Source: Flavihumibacter rivuli
GTDB lineage: Bacteria; Bacteroidota; Bacteroidia; Chitinophagales; Chitinophagaceae
Length of the DNA: 64,000 bases
Direction: 5' to 3'
Assembly: GCF_018595685.2 (NCBI RefSeq)
Contig: NZ_CP092334.1
Coordinates: 2,508,001-2,572,000 of the forward strand
The position numbers and the translations under genes are program-made. Every line of letters begins with the position of its first letter. Within the stretch, counting starts at the first letter, position 1. Below, piece by piece: positions 46,001 through 53,664 of the stretch. The notes beneath the pieces were generated by a model. It did not search any database. It was not told the DNA's origin and worked only from the letters and a program-made list of their open reading frames with translations.

Positions 46001-46211
46001 AGTTTAAAACAGCGCCTTGCTGAACGCTGATCTTGAAATTACCATTTGCATCAGTAGAGGTACCTTTTTTGGTTGACCTCTCTGTTACGGAAACACCGGG
46101 AATGGGATTGCCTTTGTCATCCACCACTCGGCCGGTTACTTCCACTGTTTGAGCCACCGCTAACTGAAATACCATCAAAAGCATGGCCCCAAGGAAGAGC
46201 AGTCTTCTCAT
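43014..46211 (-). CDS. SusC/RagA TonB-linked outer-membrane protein (pair 2)
   Basis: A 1065-residue TonB-dependent transporter with signal peptide (about 1-20), a carboxypeptidase-D-like domain (VTGRVVDDKGNPIPGVSVTE), the plug (SEVVVTGTGVGTTKKKLAIAVESV, LLRGINSINGGTRPMILVDGVEVN), GPAAASIYGAQGANGVIQLFTKKG, and a C-terminal barrel ending YQVGLNVGF. The TonB-box region differs from pair 1. A TATATTTG promoter and a stem-loop at the predicted 5' end lie upstream. It pairs with the SusD-like gene directly downstream. Confidence 0.97.
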   Translation of the reverse strand: MRRLLFLGAMLLMVFQLAVAQTVEVTGRVVDDKGNPIPGVSVTERSTKKGTSTDANGNFKISVQQGAVLNFTSIGFDSKSVTASGSILNVVLGTSNTALSEVVVTGTGVGTTKKKLAIAVESVTADKLPQTVNADVGSALVGKIAGAQISSVNGSPGAPVNILLRGINSINGGTRPMILVDGVEVNATGLESLDLSAYERIEVVQGPAAASIYGAQGANGVIQLFTKKGRSGKVNIDFNSSVAVNQLLNIGGVQKAKKHAFRVNANGEVVAGNGTPLSWDEETGSYLTNPVFNLINKDSKYENFYNKNLLWYDHYDMFFVDGTTYNNSLSINGSKDRFDFNIIASDNRQKTVFKDNGDFSRTNLTVNLGAELAKGLRLRTTTQLIYTNSTLLDPDGRNMFYAINNARPFADFTRKDAAGFYSPYYGDAVGVNHYNFNYIRENADVRDQTIDIVQSFNLNYKLPKFVELDAKYGINRSELNSRYQIYDQQHSVGAEFYGYQAEYYSPRVSYHDPAYANAASGEINQGQYITTFQNLNTSATIRFNFEDDFKMNFPLMSTTQVGWDYRKRDYNQYITYGGDAPDFTPYRATNMGVYKTVSDFVQEFATYGYYVNQRFDWSDWAGASVGFRSDYSSAFGRGSKPQTFPRGDAYVRLSGLNFWSNSKLANTWTDFKIRAAYGEAGIQPGAYDRFPVLSTGVMGTQSYLSTPVSNANPDLRVEVAKELEIGADFGFRLGKGDWFRNLNLAVTYWTRRSEDVIDRVDVAPSTGAGRILTNSMELKSDGIQASLNLGVYNTKDLNWNFTALFSKQNSIVDKILGDAEIIKTSNAGSTQYVIKAGEQIGQIYGFLFLNDVNALKPDGTPWIPKDQQANYEVASNGYVVDKARRVPYVTPTTMPLGDPNPKFNMSFINDFNFKGYLTFGIQFDWVYKSYLYNQTKQWMYRDGIHKDYDNEITIDGQTAAWSAFYRGAYAERRANGTKSYFMEDATFLRLRNLNIGFDFAKFFKMKSFTRLQLVLTGRNLWTKTNYTGMDPEVSSGSINSSWDRAVDHNTIPNLKTYQVGLNVGF

Positions 46212-46241
46212 GAGCGTCGTGTGTTTTGGTTAAAAAATTAA

Positions 46242-46261
46242 TGCCAATTATCTAGTTGGCA
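46242..46261 (-). promoter_or_regulatory. Inverted repeat at the predicted 5' end of the second susC mRNA
   Basis: TGCCAA, eight bases, TTGGCA, lying immediately after the -7 box, so it would begin at about +1 of the mRNA. It may be an RNA hairpin or an operator. Confidence 0.4.
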
Positions 46262-46266
46262 CCTTT

Positions 46267-46274
46267 CAAATATA
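46267..46274 (-). promoter_or_regulatory. -7 box for the second susC-like gene
   Basis: On the minus strand this reads TATATTTG, an exact TAnnTTTG match about 55 bases before the ATG. The rest of the 360-base gap 46212-46572 is AT-rich with a terminator at its far end. Confidence 0.55.
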
Positions 46275-46518
46275 ATTAAGAATCCATTAACACAATTTTC
46301 GCTGCATGAATTTTTCAAAATTTTTGCGGTATTTTCTACATTTTATGGTGATTATTCCGCAAGCAAAATCCTTTAAAACAGCACATACCTGCACTTTCTT
46401 ACAAATTCCAGGAAACCTTGAATTTGCCATTCATCCTTTTTAATTTCTATTTAATGTTGATTATTAAGCTTTTTTGTAATTCCCATAGACTCACTGTTTA
46501 ACCATCATTCGGGAGACG

Positions 46519-46542
46519 AAAAAAGCCGGCTTGAAAGCCGGC
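46519..46542 (-). terminator. Terminator after the zinc peptidase gene
   Basis: Stem GCCGGCTT / AAGCCGGC, followed on the minus strand by a six-base T run, 30 bases past the stop. Confidence 0.82.
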
Positions 46543-46572
46543 CTGCATAAAATCCAACATATATTTATTTTC

Positions 46573-47259
46573 TTAATCCCTGCTTCGGTTCTGGTAGATC
46601 AGGATGTACTGCACCAGGGTAACGATAGAGGCTACCGCCGCTACTACATAGGTCATGGCCGCCCATTTCAAGGCGTCTTTAGCCTTGGGGTGCTCCTCCT
46701 GGGTGGTGATCCCTGCCTGGTTCAACCATACCAGCGCCCTGCGGCTGGCGTCGAATTCCACCGGCAGGGTAATAAGGGAGAATAAGGTGGTCACTGCAAA
46801 CAGGACGATACCTACCAATAGAAGCTTGGGGAAAGTATTGATCAACAATATCCCAGCCAGCAAAACCCATTGTACCAGGCCGGAACTAACCTGAACGGCC
46901 GGCACCAGCTTGCTCCTCATGGTCAGCCATGGGTAGGCCGTAGCATGCTGAACCGCATGGCCGCATTCATGGGCCGCAACGGCCGCCGCTGCCACATTCC
47001 TGCCCTCGTAGATCTCCTGGCTGAGGCTTACCGTTTTCGTCAATGGATTGTAATGGTCAGACAAAAACCCTTGAGCCATAACTACTTGTACATCGTAGAT
47101 ACCACATTCCCGGAGCATTTTCTCCGCCACTTCCCTGCCCGACAAACCCGAGCGCATGGGGGTTTCACTGTAACGCTTGATCTTGCTCCTCAATAGGAAA
47201 GAAACCAACATACTGATCCCCACGAAAACCAGGGAAACGAACATAATTGAAGGTGTCAT
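46573..47259 (-). CDS. YugP-type membrane zinc metallopeptidase
   Basis: A 228-residue membrane protein of the zinc metallopeptidase group typified by B. subtilis YugP. It has an N-terminal membrane segment, VAAHECGHAVQHA with the HExxH-like HECGH zinc motif (about residue 98), AYPWLTMRSKLVPAVQVSS and three further hydrophobic segments. The SLSQEIYEGRNVAAAAVAAHE context is strongly conserved in the family. Natural substrate is unknown. It has its own terminator and no operon partner. Confidence 0.92.
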   Translation of the reverse strand: MTPSIMFVSLVFVGISMLVSFLLRSKIKRYSETPMRSGLSGREVAEKMLRECGIYDVQVVMAQGFLSDHYNPLTKTVSLSQEIYEGRNVAAAAVAAHECGHAVQHATAYPWLTMRSKLVPAVQVSSGLVQWVLLAGILLINTFPKLLLVGIVLFAVTTLFSLITLPVEFDASRRALVWLNQAGITTQEEHPKAKDALKWAAMTYVVAAVASIVTLVQYILIYQNRSRD

Positions 47260-47558
47260 AATTATAATACTATATTAGGTATACCAATATAACAAACCTG
47301 AAACCAAAAGGGATCATTTCCCCAAAATTTACCTGAATCCGGACTACAACCAGCCTTTTTGTCACTCCCCCTGAACATCACCGTTTTATGCTGTCAATTT
47401 TTCCTGATAGCCTCTCCCCGGGAACTTTTCCGATTTTTTATATGTTATTGATTTTCATTTATTTAAATAGTATTTTAGGGGGCCTATACCCTCGCCCGGA
47501 CCGCCTCAAAAGTTATTCACAGGCCTAAAAAATTATTTTGAAATGTGCCCCATATTCG

Positions 47559-47628
47559 TAATTTAGTGCAAGAATTTAATGGGTTAGTAAGTAAAAGGTC
47601 AGCAGCAATGCTGGCCTTTTTACTTTTT
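47559..47628 (+). ncRNA. Possible short RNA with its own terminator
   Basis: In the 480-base gap 47260-47739 a TTTG (47537-47540) stands 18 bases before TAATTTAG (47559-47566, seven of eight to TAnnTTTG), a plausible promoter. A 14-bp hairpin, AGTAAAAGGTCAGC with its complement and a T-rich tail, follows at 47590-47628. No open frame lies between them. The product would be about 50 bases. The rest of the gap shows nothing else clear. Confidence 0.3.
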
Positions 47629-47727
47629 AGGATCTACCACATTTATCCCCATTTCTTTTTTCCTTTTTTTCTTCCATTCGGGTTTTATCACGTGTCGTTG
47701 TTTTCCATTCTTTTTGATGCATGATGT

Positions 47728-47735
47728 TACCTTTA
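47728..47735 (+). promoter_or_regulatory. -7 box abutting radA
   Basis: TACCTTTA matches TAnnTTTG at seven of eight positions and ends four bases before the radA ATG. Confidence 0.4.
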
Positions 47736-47739
47736 GCAC

Positions 47740-49110
47740 ATGAGTAAAACGAAAACCAGTTTTTTTTGTCAGCAATGTGGATATGAAAGCACAAAATGGT
47801 TAGGTAAATGTCCCGCATGCCAACAATGGAATACATTCGTTGAAGAGATACAACAGAAAGAAAAATCAAGACCCCTTCAACCCTGGCAACAGGATAATGA
47901 TAATGGTCCTACTGGTGTTACCAGGTTAACCGACCTGAGCAGCAAACCTGAAACAAGATTACTTACCCCCGATGTTGAATTGAACAGGGTGTTGGGTGGC
48001 GGAATTGTTCCCGGCAGCATCATATTGGTTGCCGGCGAACCAGGCATTGGCAAATCAACCCTGTTCCTGCAATGTGGCCTTCAACTCCAGAACACGCTCA
48101 CCTTATATGTTAGTGGGGAAGAAAGTGAGCAACAGATCAAGATGAGGGCCGACAGGCTTCCTTATAAGAGTGATAACTTTTACCTGCTCACAGAAACCAA
48201 TACCCAAAGGATCTTCCAGGAAGTAAAAAAACTGAAACCGCAGTTGGTGATCATCGACTCCATCCAGACGCTCCATACTTCCCATATTGAATCCTCACCC
48301 GGTAGTGTTTCACAGATCAGGGAATGTACTGCAGAATGGCAACGCTTTGCAAAGGAAACCTCCACCCCAGTGATATTGATCGGCCATATCACCAAGGACG
48401 GCAGCATTGCGGGACCAAAGATCCTTGAACATATGGTGGATACTGTTCTGCAATTTGAGGGTGACAGGCATTATGCGTTCCGTATACTGAGGACCTTAAA
48501 GAACAGGTTTGGCAGCACCGCAGAACTGGGCATATACGAAATGACAGAGTCCGGCATGCGTGGTGTGTTGAACCCAAGTGATATCCTGCTCTCCCATAAT
48601 GAAGAAAGGTTAAGTGGCACCGCTATTGCAGCCACCCTGGAAGGCATGCGGCCTTTACTCATAGAAGCACAGGCCCTGGTTACACAATCTGTTTATGGTA
48701 CCCCGCAACGTACGGTGAGCGGGTTCGACCTCAGGCGACTCCAGTTACTACTGGCCGTATTGGAAAAACGCGGCGGTTTCCAGTTTGGCATGAAGGATGT
48801 CTTCCTGAATATTGCTGGGGGTTTGAAGGTAGAAGACCCTGCCATTGACCTCGCCATTCTTTGTTCGCTGCTAAGTTCCTACGATGACACCCCCATTCCT
48901 CCCACTATCGCCTTTGCCGGTGAGGTAGGACTAAGCGGTGAGATCAGGTCGGTCAACCGCATTGAACAACGGATAGCTGAAGCTGAAAAACTTGGACTGG
49001 AAAAAATGATCATCTCGCGCTACAACCAGAAAGGCTTGGCTAAGCTCTCCAGCAATATCGAGATCATTCCCGTTGCCAAAGTGGAAGATGTTTACCGCAT
49101 CCTATTCTGA
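47740..49110 (+). CDS. radA: DNA repair protein RadA
   Basis: A branch-migration helicase that aids RecA-dependent recombination. The 456-residue protein has the N-terminal zinc finger C10-x2-C13...C24-x2-C27, RecA-like core with Walker A GEPGIGKST at 99-107, the RadA motif KNRFGS, and a Lon-like C-terminal domain (GGLKVEDPAIDLAILCSLLSS, GLSGEIRSV). All family landmarks are present and length is normal. The start codon follows a promoter box by four bases. Confidence 0.97.
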   Translation: MSKTKTSFFCQQCGYESTKWLGKCPACQQWNTFVEEIQQKEKSRPLQPWQQDNDNGPTGVTRLTDLSSKPETRLLTPDVELNRVLGGGIVPGSIILVAGEPGIGKSTLFLQCGLQLQNTLTLYVSGEESEQQIKMRADRLPYKSDNFYLLTETNTQRIFQEVKKLKPQLVIIDSIQTLHTSHIESSPGSVSQIRECTAEWQRFAKETSTPVILIGHITKDGSIAGPKILEHMVDTVLQFEGDRHYAFRILRTLKNRFGSTAELGIYEMTESGMRGVLNPSDILLSHNEERLSGTAIAATLEGMRPLLIEAQALVTQSVYGTPQRTVSGFDLRRLQLLLAVLEKRGGFQFGMKDVFLNIAGGLKVEDPAIDLAILCSLLSSYDDTPIPPTIAFAGEVGLSGEIRSVNRIEQRIAEAEKLGLEKMIISRYNQKGLAKLSSNIEIIPVAKVEDVYRILF

Positions 49111-49151
49111 TCCGGGTTATTTCACGGTATGACCGACAGTAAAGGAAGACC

Positions 49152-49159
49152 TAAGTTTG
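49152..49159 (+). promoter_or_regulatory. -7 box abutting comF
   Basis: TAAGTTTG, an exact TAnnTTTG match, three bases before the comF ATG. Confidence 0.5.
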
Positions 49160-49162
49160 GCC

Positions 49163-49870
49163 ATGCTATCCCATCTGATGGAAAGTTGGTTAAGGCCCAT
49201 AGCTGGTCTCTTCTTCCCACACACCTGTGCAGGTTGTGGCAATGAACTGGACGACAAACATTCGGGTATATGTTACCGTTGTAAACATGAGCTACCCCGA
49301 ACGGGATTCCTATCCCAGAATGAAAACCCGGTAGCGAGGATATTCTGGGGAAGGGTTCCCCTTTTGCATGCAGCAGCATGCTCTTACTTCACCAAGGGAA
49401 GCCTTGTACAGGAGATCATGCACCAGGTGAAATACCGCTACCGCCCCGATGCTGCCCTGGATATCGGCAAATGGATGGGAAGGGAGATCATGGAAAGTCC
49501 ATTGGCCTATTCGACCGAACTGATGATCCCGATGCCCCTGCATTCCAGCCGGGAACAGAAAAGGGGCTATAACCAGGCAACACTTATCTGTAAAGGCATA
49601 CATGAGATAACAGGACTTCCATTCGCAGATAACCTGGTTAAAAGGAATAAGGCTACCATTACACAAACCAAACAGCACCGGGGGGAAAGATGGGAGAATA
49701 TGCAATCAGCTTTTGAACTAAGTGAACCAACGGTATTGGAAGGTAAAACCATCCTGCTGGTTGATGATGTCATTACTACCGGCGCGACCATCGAGGCACT
49801 GGCAGCACAATTAAGGAAGGAAGTCAACTGCAGGATCAGCGTCCTGGGCTTTGCCTATACCCTACCCTAG
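49163..49870 (+). CDS. comF: ComF family phosphoribosyltransferase-like protein
   Basis: A 235-residue protein needed for natural transformation where tested. It has a zinc-finger-like N-terminus CAGCGNEL...CYRCKHEL and a C-terminal type I phosphoribosyltransferase fold with the PRPP loop VLLVDDVITTGATIEA. ATG 49163 is used; an in-frame TTG six bases earlier lies inside the -7 box. ComEC, another competence protein, is ~27 kb away. No enzymatic activity is established for the family. Confidence 0.93.
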   Translation: MLSHLMESWLRPIAGLFFPHTCAGCGNELDDKHSGICYRCKHELPRTGFLSQNENPVARIFWGRVPLLHAAACSYFTKGSLVQEIMHQVKYRYRPDAALDIGKWMGREIMESPLAYSTELMIPMPLHSSREQKRGYNQATLICKGIHEITGLPFADNLVKRNKATITQTKQHRGERWENMQSAFELSEPTVLEGKTILLVDDVITTGATIEALAAQLRKEVNCRISVLGFAYTLP

Positions 49871-50012
49871 CCCTACCGGGGAATCTTCTATCCATAGTTG
49901 TTTAACCCGGAATAAAAAGTTTACCTCCTGCCTTCAACCTGGCAATGAAGGAATCTTTTGCCCGATAACCTTACTTTAATGCAACCAGGCTACTGTATTT
50001 CGGCAATTCAGC

Positions 50013-50020
50013 TATTTTTG
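50013..50020 (+). promoter_or_regulatory. -7 box abutting the beta-helix lipoprotein gene
   Basis: TATTTTTG, an exact TAnnTTTG match, four bases before the ATG. Confidence 0.5.
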
Positions 50021-50024
50021 GTCA

Positions 50025-51437
50025 ATGCAGCAACGCAATTCATCACTGGTTGCCCTTATCCTGGGAATCATTTTGCCTTTCCTTTTCAGTTGTACGAAGG
50101 AAAGCATCATTACCAGTCCTGATGCCGGCATTTTTATCTCTGCGGATACCGTTCATTTCGATACACTATTCACTACAGTCAGGTCCATCACCCAAAGCTT
50201 CAAGATCTTCAACACGAACGACCAGAAACTCAAACTCAGTGAAGTAAGGTTGGCCGGCGGCACCAATACAGCTTTCAGGATCAACATCAATGGGAAGCCC
50301 GGCCCTGCGGTGACCGATATTGAAATAGAAGCCAATGACAGTATCTACATTTTTGTGAATACCCAGGTGCCAGAAAACCAGCAAGCACTTCCTTTCGTGG
50401 TGCGCGACAGCATCAGGGTAGCCTGGAATGGCAATGAACGCTGGGTCCAACTGGATACATGGGGAAAGAACGCCAGGTTCCTCCGCAACCGAAGGATCAG
50501 TGGCAATCAAACCTGGACAAAGGATCTTCCCTACGTAATTCTAGGTGGTCTTTATATTGACTCCAACGCTACCCTAAACATTGAACCGGGGACAAAGGTC
50601 TACCTTCATGCAGATGCCCCCATCATAGTTGATGGTAGTATCAGGGCGAATGGCGCAATGGCAGAAGAAGACCATATCATTTTCAGCAGCGACAGGCTCG
50701 ACGAACCTTACAGCAATTTCCCGGGATCCTGGCCTGGCATCTATTTCCGCTCCAACAGCAACAATAACCAAATCAACTACACCGAGATCAGGAATGGTTA
50801 CCAGGGCATCATTGCAGAAGGGCCCGGCAAAAATGGACTACCCAAGCTGGTGATCAATCAATGTATCCTGGATAATATATATGACGCAGCACTGCTGGCC
50901 ATCAACTCATCCATTGAAGCCAACAACAGCCTGGTCAGCAATTCGGGGAAGAACATCCAGATCATCTATGGTGGCAATTACCGATTCACCCATTGCACCA
51001 TTGCAGCCTACAGTACCAGGTATATCCTGCACAAAGACCCTGCTGTACTGATCAGCAATGCCGCGAAGATCGACAACACTTTGGTCACGGCCCCATTACA
51101 GGTCAATTTCCTCAACTCCATTGTCTGGGGCGAGGGAGGATCCACTATTGAAAATGAAGTGGCCATCCAGCAGGAAGGCAACCTTCCCTACCAGGTCAGT
51201 TTCTCCCATTCGATCTGGAAAATGACAACGGTCCCTTCCATCATCAGTACCGTTAACACAACCGTAGCGGATCCACTTTTTGAAGAAACAGGAGGGGAGA
51301 ACCAACGGTATATTTTTAAACTGAAGGAAGGATCACCCGCCATTGACAAAGGATTGGCTACCAGCATCAGTACAGACCTGGAAGGCAAACCAAGGAATGC
51401 CGGGGCACCGGATGCCGGGGCTTATGAAAGACAATAA
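50025..51437 (+). CDS. Beta-helix lipoprotein of unknown function
   Basis: A 470-residue lipoprotein (lipobox FLFSC, Cys23). The first ~150 residues are beta-rich (FDTLFTTVRSITQSFKIFNTNDQKLKLSEVRLAGG), and the middle and end have parallel beta-helix features: repeated short strands with IYFRSNSNNNQINYTEIRNG, NLVINQ-type turns and a C-terminal GSPAIDKGL...GAPDAGAYERQ, the common ending of surface beta-helix proteins. Function is unknown; homologues are frequent in Bacteroidota. Confidence 0.85.
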   Translation: MQQRNSSLVALILGIILPFLFSCTKESIITSPDAGIFISADTVHFDTLFTTVRSITQSFKIFNTNDQKLKLSEVRLAGGTNTAFRININGKPGPAVTDIEIEANDSIYIFVNTQVPENQQALPFVVRDSIRVAWNGNERWVQLDTWGKNARFLRNRRISGNQTWTKDLPYVILGGLYIDSNATLNIEPGTKVYLHADAPIIVDGSIRANGAMAEEDHIIFSSDRLDEPYSNFPGSWPGIYFRSNSNNNQINYTEIRNGYQGIIAEGPGKNGLPKLVINQCILDNIYDAALLAINSSIEANNSLVSNSGKNIQIIYGGNYRFTHCTIAAYSTRYILHKDPAVLISNAAKIDNTLVTAPLQVNFLNSIVWGEGGSTIENEVAIQQEGNLPYQVSFSHSIWKMTTVPSIISTVNTTVADPLFEETGGENQRYIFKLKEGSPAIDKGLATSISTDLEGKPRNAGAPDAGAYERQ

Positions 51438-51496
51438 CATTTACTTACAAAACAATACGGGCCAATTATTGTATTATTAACATAAACATTTTCGTC

Positions 51497-52009
51497 ATGC
51501 TTAAAACCATTTTGCTTTCCATGATCCTCTTTGCATCTATGGGCATTTATGATTTCAAGGTAAACGGCCTCGATGGCAAACCCATCGACCTGTCAAGCTA
51601 TAAGGGAAAGAAGATCCTGATCGTGAATACTGCCTCACAATGCGGCTATACCCCGCAGTATGCCGACCTGCAGCAATTGTACGACAAGTACAAGAACAAG
51701 TTGGTGGTGATCGGCTTCCCTGCCAATAACTTTGGTCAGCAGGAACCTGGCAGCAACAGCGACATCAAGGAATTCTGTAAGAAGAATTATGGGGTGAACT
51801 TCCCCATGGCAGAAAAGGTTTCCGTTAAAGGTGATGATATCCACCCGCTCTTCAAATACCTGACTGAAGAAGCTGCCAAGATGGGCGTTAACGATCCTAT
51901 CAAGTGGAACTTCACCAAATTCCTGGTCGATGAAAAGGGTAAACTGGTTGCAGTATTCCCCAGCAAGGTGAAGCCCATGAGCGAGGAGATCACCAAGTAC
52001 CTGAATTAA
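51497..52009 (+). CDS. Glutathione peroxidase family protein (thiol peroxidase)
   Basis: A 170-residue peroxidase of the GPx family. The peroxidatic cysteine lies in NTASQCGYTPQYADLQ (about residue 48), with FPANNFGQQEPGSN and the WNFTKFLVD motif whose tryptophan/asparagine complete the catalytic site. A short hydrophobic N-terminus (MLKTILLSMILFASMGIYDF) looks like a signal peptide, so it may act in the periplasm. Bacterial members usually use thioredoxin rather than glutathione. A strong terminator follows. Confidence 0.93.
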   Translation: MLKTILLSMILFASMGIYDFKVNGLDGKPIDLSSYKGKKILIVNTASQCGYTPQYADLQQLYDKYKNKLVVIGFPANNFGQQEPGSNSDIKEFCKKNYGVNFPMAEKVSVKGDDIHPLFKYLTEEAAKMGVNDPIKWNFTKFLVDEKGKLVAVFPSKVKPMSEEITKYLN

Positions 52010-52050
52010 GTAAAATCATCAAAGCACCGGCATTGCCGGTCGTAATAAAA

Positions 52051-52086
52051 AACAGGAACCATAACAAGGTTCCTGTTTTGCTTTTT
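52051..52086 (+). terminator. Terminator after the glutathione peroxidase gene
   Basis: 10-bp perfect stem AACAGGAACC / GGTTCCTGTT with a seven-base loop and a T-rich tail. Confidence 0.87.
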
Positions 52087-52132
52087 ACTTCCCTATATCC
52101 CGGGTACCATCGGAACAGTTACTTTGAAAACC

Positions 52133-52140
52133 TATTTTTG
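52133..52140 (+). promoter_or_regulatory. -7 box abutting holB
   Basis: TATTTTTG, an exact TAnnTTTG match, four bases before the holB ATG. Confidence 0.5.
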
Positions 52141-52144
52141 CCCC

Positions 52145-53359
52145 ATGCAATTCTCCAACATCATTGGACAGCAACCCATCAAGCAGCAGTTATCCGATAT
52201 GGTGCAGCACAATCGGCTGAGCCATGCCCTATTGTTCCTTGGCAAGGAAGGCAGCGGGGCGCTACCACTGGCCATTGCTTTTGCGCAGTACCTGGTCTGT
52301 GAAAAAGTGAGGGGAATTGCCACTCCTGAAACAGCCGGCCCATCCCTTTTCGGGGACCCTGAACCTGTGGTTGCTGCCCCGATGACCGACAGCTGCGGTA
52401 CCTGCGCATCCTGCCAGAAAGCGGCCCAACTCATTCACCCTGATATCCATTTTTCCTATCCGGTGGTCACCAAAAAAGCAGGATCCCCCCCGATCAGTAC
52501 CGATTACATCACAGAATGGAGGGAATTCCTGAAGCAATACCCCTATGGCAATGTATTCGACTGGCTGCAGTTCATTGAAGCGGAGAACAAGCAGGGTAAT
52601 ATCACCGCCAGCGAGTGTAACGATATCATCCGTAAGCTCAACCTCAAGAGTTTTGAAAGCGGTTACAAGGTCCTGATCATGTGGAGTCCCGAATACCTGG
52701 GCAATGAAGGGAACAAGCTACTTAAACTGATAGAGGAGCCGCCGGCCAGTACCCTGTTCATCCTGGTGGCCGAGAACGAATCGCTGATCCTGCCAACCAT
52801 TCTTTCCCGGACCCAGTTGGTGAAGATCCCCATGCTTAATGACCGGGATATTGAAGAAGCCCTGGTGGCCAGGGGAAATATTTCTTCAGGGCAGGCCAGG
52901 CAATTGGCTGCCATTAGCGAAGGCAATTACAGGGAAGCCCTGAACCACCTGAATCATGCAGACGAAGACTGGCTGAATATGGTCCGGGAATGGATGAACG
53001 CCATCCTGAGGGGAGGCCCTATCGCGGTGGTGAAATGGTGCGAAGAGGCGGCCAAACTGGGCAGGGAGAAGCAGAAACAGTTTCTTCGCTATTTCAACCA
53101 CCTCCTGGAAACCAGTATCCGGCTCAGGGTCCTCGGCGAGGAAAGCGCTTTCAGCCAAAACCTACCTCCCCTTGAAAAGGACTTTGCCCTGAGGCTCAAT
53201 AAGATGGTGGAATTGCCCCAACACGAAGCCCTGATCGAAGAACTGGATCAGGCAGCCTATTATATAGAACGGAACGCCAACGCCAAAATGCTCTTCAATG
53301 CGCTGAGCATCAAATTCCATCATATTATTAAGGACAAGGCCAGGGTTAGCGTTTGGTAA
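52145..53359 (+). CDS. holB: DNA polymerase III delta' subunit
   Basis: Clamp-loader subunit of the replicative polymerase. The 404-residue protein starts MQFSNIIGQQPIKQQL, has a degenerate P-loop (GKEGSGAL, the catalytic lysine position lost, as is normal in delta'), zinc cysteines CGTCASC, and the AAA core with KVLIMWSPEYLGNEGNKLLKLIEEPPASTLFILVAE and ILSRTQLV. The C-terminal helical domain completes it. ATG 52145 follows a promoter box; a TTG at 52124 is not needed. ricT follows downstream, as in Bacillus. Confidence 0.94.
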   Translation: MQFSNIIGQQPIKQQLSDMVQHNRLSHALLFLGKEGSGALPLAIAFAQYLVCEKVRGIATPETAGPSLFGDPEPVVAAPMTDSCGTCASCQKAAQLIHPDIHFSYPVVTKKAGSPPISTDYITEWREFLKQYPYGNVFDWLQFIEAENKQGNITASECNDIIRKLNLKSFESGYKVLIMWSPEYLGNEGNKLLKLIEEPPASTLFILVAENESLILPTILSRTQLVKIPMLNDRDIEEALVARGNISSGQARQLAAISEGNYREALNHLNHADEDWLNMVREWMNAILRGGPIAVVKWCEEAAKLGREKQKQFLRYFNHLLETSIRLRVLGEESAFSQNLPPLEKDFALRLNKMVELPQHEALIEELDQAAYYIERNANAKMLFNALSIKFHHIIKDKARVSVW

Positions 53360-53391
53360 GCCCCCAACTGCCCTTCCAGTCCATTTTCCCC

Positions 53392-53399
53392 TATATTTG
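53392..53399 (+). promoter_or_regulatory. -7 box with long leader before ricT
   Basis: TATATTTG, an exact TAnnTTTG match 33 bases past the holB stop. It would give ricT a leader of about 260 bases. The 305-base gap 53360-53664 also has a hairpin AAGAAGT / ACTTCTT and two tiny open frames, the longer ~24 codons, of doubtful meaning. Confidence 0.4.
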
Positions 53400-53664
53400 T
53401 AAAATAAGGGTTATTGTGTGCATGAACAGGTGGGATAAATGAATAGAAATGTGTGGGGATGCTTGCTATATTTTCGACATATCAACTACATACCTGCCCG
53501 GCAGGAATCAACATAAAGAAGTCCATGGTACTTCTTTGGTAGGTTGATAACCAATACTTCCAACTCAGCATAGGCATTCCTCTTCCTTTCGCTTCAATAT
53601 CCAGGCCGGATCAATAATCCCTTATTCAATATATATTTTTTCACCAGAATACCTATTTGAATAT

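Noticed and set aside
47511..47519. DnaA-box-like TTATTCACA upstream of radA
   Set aside because: A single nine-base match to TTWTNCACA is expected by chance; there is no cluster of boxes, no AT-rich unwinding element next to it and no dnaA or dnaN nearby.
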